Shown here: piece after piece, positions 4,554 through 7,352 of the stretch
How positions within the stretch are numbered: position 1 is the first letter of the stretch
Layout of the letters: each line of letters opens with the position of its first letter
Assembly: GCA_002439735.1 (NCBI GenBank)
Contig: DJPG01000056.1
Coordinates: 1-7,352 of the forward strand
Direction of reading: 5' to 3'
DNA from: Firmicutes bacterium UBA6418
Lineage (GTDB): Bacteria > Bacillota > Clostridia > Peptostreptococcales > Anaerovoracaceae
DNA: 7,352 nt
Program-made: the position numbers and the translations under genes
The notes under the pieces: model-generated
What the model was told of the DNA's origin: nothing
Database searches by the model: none
Seen by the model: the letters and a program-made list of their open reading frames with translations, nothing else

Positions 4554-7352
4554 TTGGCTGTATTTCAGTAAAGAGATCATTGAGGTGGGTGATGTTAATT
4601 TTCTGACTGGAAAAAACGGCGCGGGAAAATCCACGGTAATTGATGCCCTTCAGATCGTTCTGTTGGGAGAAACAAATGCCCGCAACTTTAATCAGGCTGC
4701 CAATGAAAAGTCTCAACGCACACTGGACGGTTACTTGCGGGCGGATATGGATGAAAATAACCCGTATTCCCGCCGGGGAAAAGATTTCTCCAGCTACATT
4801 GCCTGCGAATTTCAGGACGATGTGGCGGGCAGCAGCTTTGTTACGGGTGTTGTTTTCGATTGTCGCAGTGACGGAAGTCGGCAGGAGCGTTTTTTCATTT
4901 ATGTGGGAACGCTGCCCGAGAACTGCTTTGTTGAAAACGGAGAGGCGATGGAGATCCCTGCGCTGCGCCGTTTTTTGAAGCAGAATTACGCCAAGGCGGA
5001 GATCTATGACACGCAGAAGGAATATCGCAGGAATATGCTGTCGCGGTGGAATGTGCACAATGAGCAGGTTCTTCGCATGATGAAAAAGGCGGTATCCTTC
5101 CGCCCTATCGCGGATATTCAGAAATTCATTACCGAGAATATCTGCGACATACCGGAGAAGCCTGATATCGAGGCTATGCAGCAGAATATCCGGGATTATA
5201 AACGCCATGAAATGCTGGCACAGCGTCAGGTGGAGAAACTGACTGCTTTACAGGAGATTGGCAAACGCTATCGTGAAATGAATCAGGCCATCGACCGCTG
5301 GCGGGTGCAGTCTTTTTTGGTGCTTTGGTCGAAAAAAGAAATGGAACAAGCCCAAATTGATCGCTTTGAGCAGGAAAAGAGAGACAGCACCACAGAATTA
5401 GACACAATTGAGAAGAGTCTTCTGACGATCTCTGATCAAATCACGCAGAAAGAGAACCGCAGGCGTGAGCTTGAATTGGCCTGCGCGCAGAGCAGTGTGT
5501 TCCAGGAGGAAGAAAAACTCCGCAATCGGAAGCAGGCGCTGCTGGATGAGCAAAAAAGGCTGATGCGAGATCTCCAATCCTTGGCACTGGAAATAAAAAG
5601 GGAAGCCCTTCGGCTGAATAGTCTGTGCGACACGATCTTGAAACAAGATGCCGAGGAAGTTCTCCTGCCCGTGCAGAAGGCTGCCGAAAGCGTTCTGAAG
5701 GCTTATTCGCTTTTTACATCCGGCAGCTATGAGGTATTCTCTCATTCGCTGACACCTTTTGAGAGTGCCCAGCAGGCGGCGGCTGAGCTTGCTAAGGCCA
5801 TCCGGGATGCGCTGCACAAAGCAGAAGATCGCCTGGCGGAGTTGAAGGAGGAGCAGGATCAAAAAAGCACCGTCCTTGCCAATCTCCGAAAGAACATCAA
5901 AGATTATCCACGCGGCCTGCTGCAATGGAAGACCCGCCTGGAATCAGAGCTGAGCCAGATAGGCAGCCCTGTGAGAATAGATATCCTTGCGGATGTTCTG
6001 GAGCTGGCGGATGAACGGTGGCGCGGAGCGGTGGAAGGATATCTCAATGCGCAGAAATTTTATCTGCTGGTTGATCCGGCGTATTATAAAAGTGCCTTAT
6101 TGATCTTTGACAGGATCAAAAAAGAGTTCGGTTTTGCATCCTTCGGGTTGGTGGATATCGGTAAGCTTCGCGAACAAGAAACGATTCGTCCCCGCGACGA
6201 CAGCCTTGCCGGAAAGGTGGATACAGATAACGAGCTGGCGCGCAGCTATATTGACTATCTGTTGGGACGCGTCGTATGTTGTGAGACGGCTGAACAGCTG
6301 CGCAATTTCAAAACCGCGATTACAGCAGACGGACTGCTCTACCAGGGGTACGTTGTCCGTTCCATTCAGCGCAAGCTGATGGATGACGCATTTATTGGCC
6401 GTCGTGCGATAAGCCTGCGTGTGTCCCGCTTGGAAGAGGAGTTAAAGCAGATTGACGAACAGCTGCGTTACTGGGATCCTATCCGCCAGCTTTTGACGCA
6501 GTCAAAAGAGCCGTTATTTACGCACTTTTTTGTCCAAAATACCGTGGCAGAAAAGCAAAAAGCATACCTGCGCGGCATGGAGATCACCAAGGAAGTGACG
6601 GATATCGATGATCAGCTTTCAAAACTGGATCTTCTGTGGCTGGACGAACAGCGCCGTACCATTGTTGCGCTCGGAGATGAAGTCATAGCGTTGAATAAAG
6701 AAAAAGAGCAGAAGGGAATTCAGATTGGTCAGCACAAGGAACGTATTCGCCAGCTCGAATCTGAGGTGCTGCCGGATCATTATCAGCAGCTATCTAATAT
6801 GGAGGATCGCCTGCAAGATGAATTTCCTTCCAAATATCAGGAAAGCATCGGCCTTCCCAGATATCAGCAGGAGCTCGACCGCCTGAAGCGCGCAGACATC
6901 GTCCATAAGAACTTCAGCAATCGTTTGGAGCAGAGCGTAAAGGAACAGGATACGGCTCAGAGAAAACTCTTCAACGCGCGCAGGGAGTACACAGACCGGT
7001 TCAAGCCCTGCTCCTTCCGCGTGGAAGCTATGGATAATGATGAGTTTGAAGCAGAGCAAAAGCTCCTGGAGGAAAGCGAGCTGCCCAAATACCGAGAAAA
7101 GATCAAAGCTGCCCGAGAGAGCGCGATGGAACAGTTCCAAAATGATTTTTTGGCCAAATTGAAGTCCAGCATCGACCAAGTGCAAGATCAGGTGAAAAAT
7201 CTAAATCGTGCGCTGCGCCAGGCTCAATTCGGAACGGACAGTTATCAGTTCCGTGTGGAGCGTAATCCGGATTATGCAGAGTATTATGACATGATTATGG
7301 ATCCGGAACTGATGGAAGGCGATACAGGGTTGTTTGCGAGGCCTTTCCAGGA
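4522..7352 (+). CDS. jetC: Wadjet SMC/MukB-like ATPase JetC (3' end cut by window)
   Basis: The motor subunit of the Wadjet complex: an SMC-type ATPase that dimerises and extrudes DNA loops using ATP. The 943 visible codons show the N-terminal head with KKILLINWLYFSKEIIEVGD and the Walker A GKNGAGKST (30-38), followed by DALQIVLLGE. Next comes the family-typical GKDFSSYIACEF (86-97), then a first coiled coil (about 215-475, rich in E, K, Q and L). The hinge (about 480-628) contains DERWRGAVEGYLNAQKFYLL and FASFGLVDIGKL. A second coiled coil (about 629-900) follows. The visible end, NPDYAEYYDMIMDPELMEG, is the approach to the C-terminal head; the ABC signature, Walker B and D-loop should lie just past 7352. 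Relatives are about 1,100 residues, so roughly 85% is present. I chose ATG 4522 because AGGAGG (4507-4512) is 9 bases away; ATG 4516 in the same frame is only 3 bases away. It overlaps jetB by 32 bases. No frameshift was seen. Confidence 0.93.
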   Translation, partial: MKKLKKILLINWLYFSKEIIEVGDVNFLTGKNGAGKSTVIDALQIVLLGETNARNFNQAANEKSQRTLDGYLRADMDENNPYSRRGKDFSSYIACEFQDDVAGSSFVTGVVFDCRSDGSRQERFFIYVGTLPENCFVENGEAMEIPALRRFLKQNYAKAEIYDTQKEYRRNMLSRWNVHNEQVLRMMKKAVSFRPIADIQKFITENICDIPEKPDIEAMQQNIRDYKRHEMLAQRQVEKLTALQEIGKRYREMNQAIDRWRVQSFLVLWSKKEMEQAQIDRFEQEKRDSTTELDTIEKSLLTISDQITQKENRRRELELACAQSSVFQEEEKLRNRKQALLDEQKRLMRDLQSLALEIKREALRLNSLCDTILKQDAEEVLLPVQKAAESVLKAYSLFTSGSYEVFSHSLTPFESAQQAAAELAKAIRDALHKAEDRLAELKEEQDQKSTVLANLRKNIKDYPRGLLQWKTRLESELSQIGSPVRIDILADVLELADERWRGAVEGYLNAQKFYLLVDPAYYKSALLIFDRIKKEFGFASFGLVDIGKLREQETIRPRDDSLAGKVDTDNELARSYIDYLLGRVVCCETAEQLRNFKTAITADGLLYQGYVVRSIQRKLMDDAFIGRRAISLRVSRLEEELKQIDEQLRYWDPIRQLLTQSKEPLFTHFFVQNTVAEKQKAYLRGMEITKEVTDIDDQLSKLDLLWLDEQRRTIVALGDEVIALNKEKEQKGIQIGQHKERIRQLESEVLPDHYQQLSNMEDRLQDEFPSKYQESIGLPRYQQELDRLKRADIVHKNFSNRLEQSVKEQDTAQRKLFNARREYTDRFKPCSFRVEAMDNDEFEAEQKLLEESELPKYREKIKAARESAMEQFQNDFLAKLKSSIDQVQDQVKNLNRALRQAQFGTDSYQFRVERNPDYAEYYDMIMDPELMEGDTGLFARPFQ

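Noticed and set aside
4414..5208. A 264-codon minus-strand frame opposite the jetB end and jetC start.
   Set aside because: It runs antisense to the Walker A region of JetC and the JetB C-terminus, both of which are strongly recognisable on the plus strand.
1..7352. CRISPR arrays, tRNA or rRNA genes and long tandem repeats.
   Set aside because: I saw no regularly spaced repeats, no cloverleaf-like segments and no rRNA motifs on either strand.

Overview
The window reads as chromosomal DNA from a low- to mid-GC Gram-positive bacterium, most likely a gut Clostridia-type Firmicute. This is inferred from strong AGGAGG-type ribosome binding sites, a DUF5348 small protein, an IS1182-type transposase scrap and a DUF5716-type JetA. 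None of these fixes the genus.

Left part (1-1616), ordinary chromosomal genes: the 5' two-thirds of a GDP-mannose 4,6-dehydratase gene (gmd) runs leftwards off the window edge. Divergent from it is an AraC-family regulator with a cupin-type N-terminus and a C-terminal double helix-turn-helix. The 141-base gap between them holds a good promoter for the regulator.

Middle part (1617-2527), a scarred junction: there is a 35-codon remnant of an IS1182-family transposase N-terminus (minus strand), then a good sigma-A-type promoter driving a broken XRE/Cro-type helix-turn-helix gene, then an intact 70-residue DUF5348 gene on the minus strand. The mix of a mobile-element scrap, a decayed regulator and a small accessory gene marks this as the edge of an acquired region.

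Right part (2528-7352), a Wadjet anti-plasmid defence operon: jetA (DUF5716-type kleisin-like subunit), jetB (DUF4194 KITE-like subunit) and jetC (SMC/MukB-like ATPase, cut by the window end after 943 codons). The genes overlap (11 and about 32 bases) and each has its own Shine-Dalgarno sequence, so they look like one co-translated operon. The JetA type suggests Wadjet type III. The nuclease subunit JetD is expected just beyond position 7352. In studied Wadjet systems, JetABC is an SMC complex that extrudes DNA loops and JetD cuts small circular DNA such as plasmids. The system class is known; the local oddities are the 26-base divergent gap to DUF5348, the palindrome that contains both genes' Shine-Dalgarno sequences, and the lost upstream regulator.
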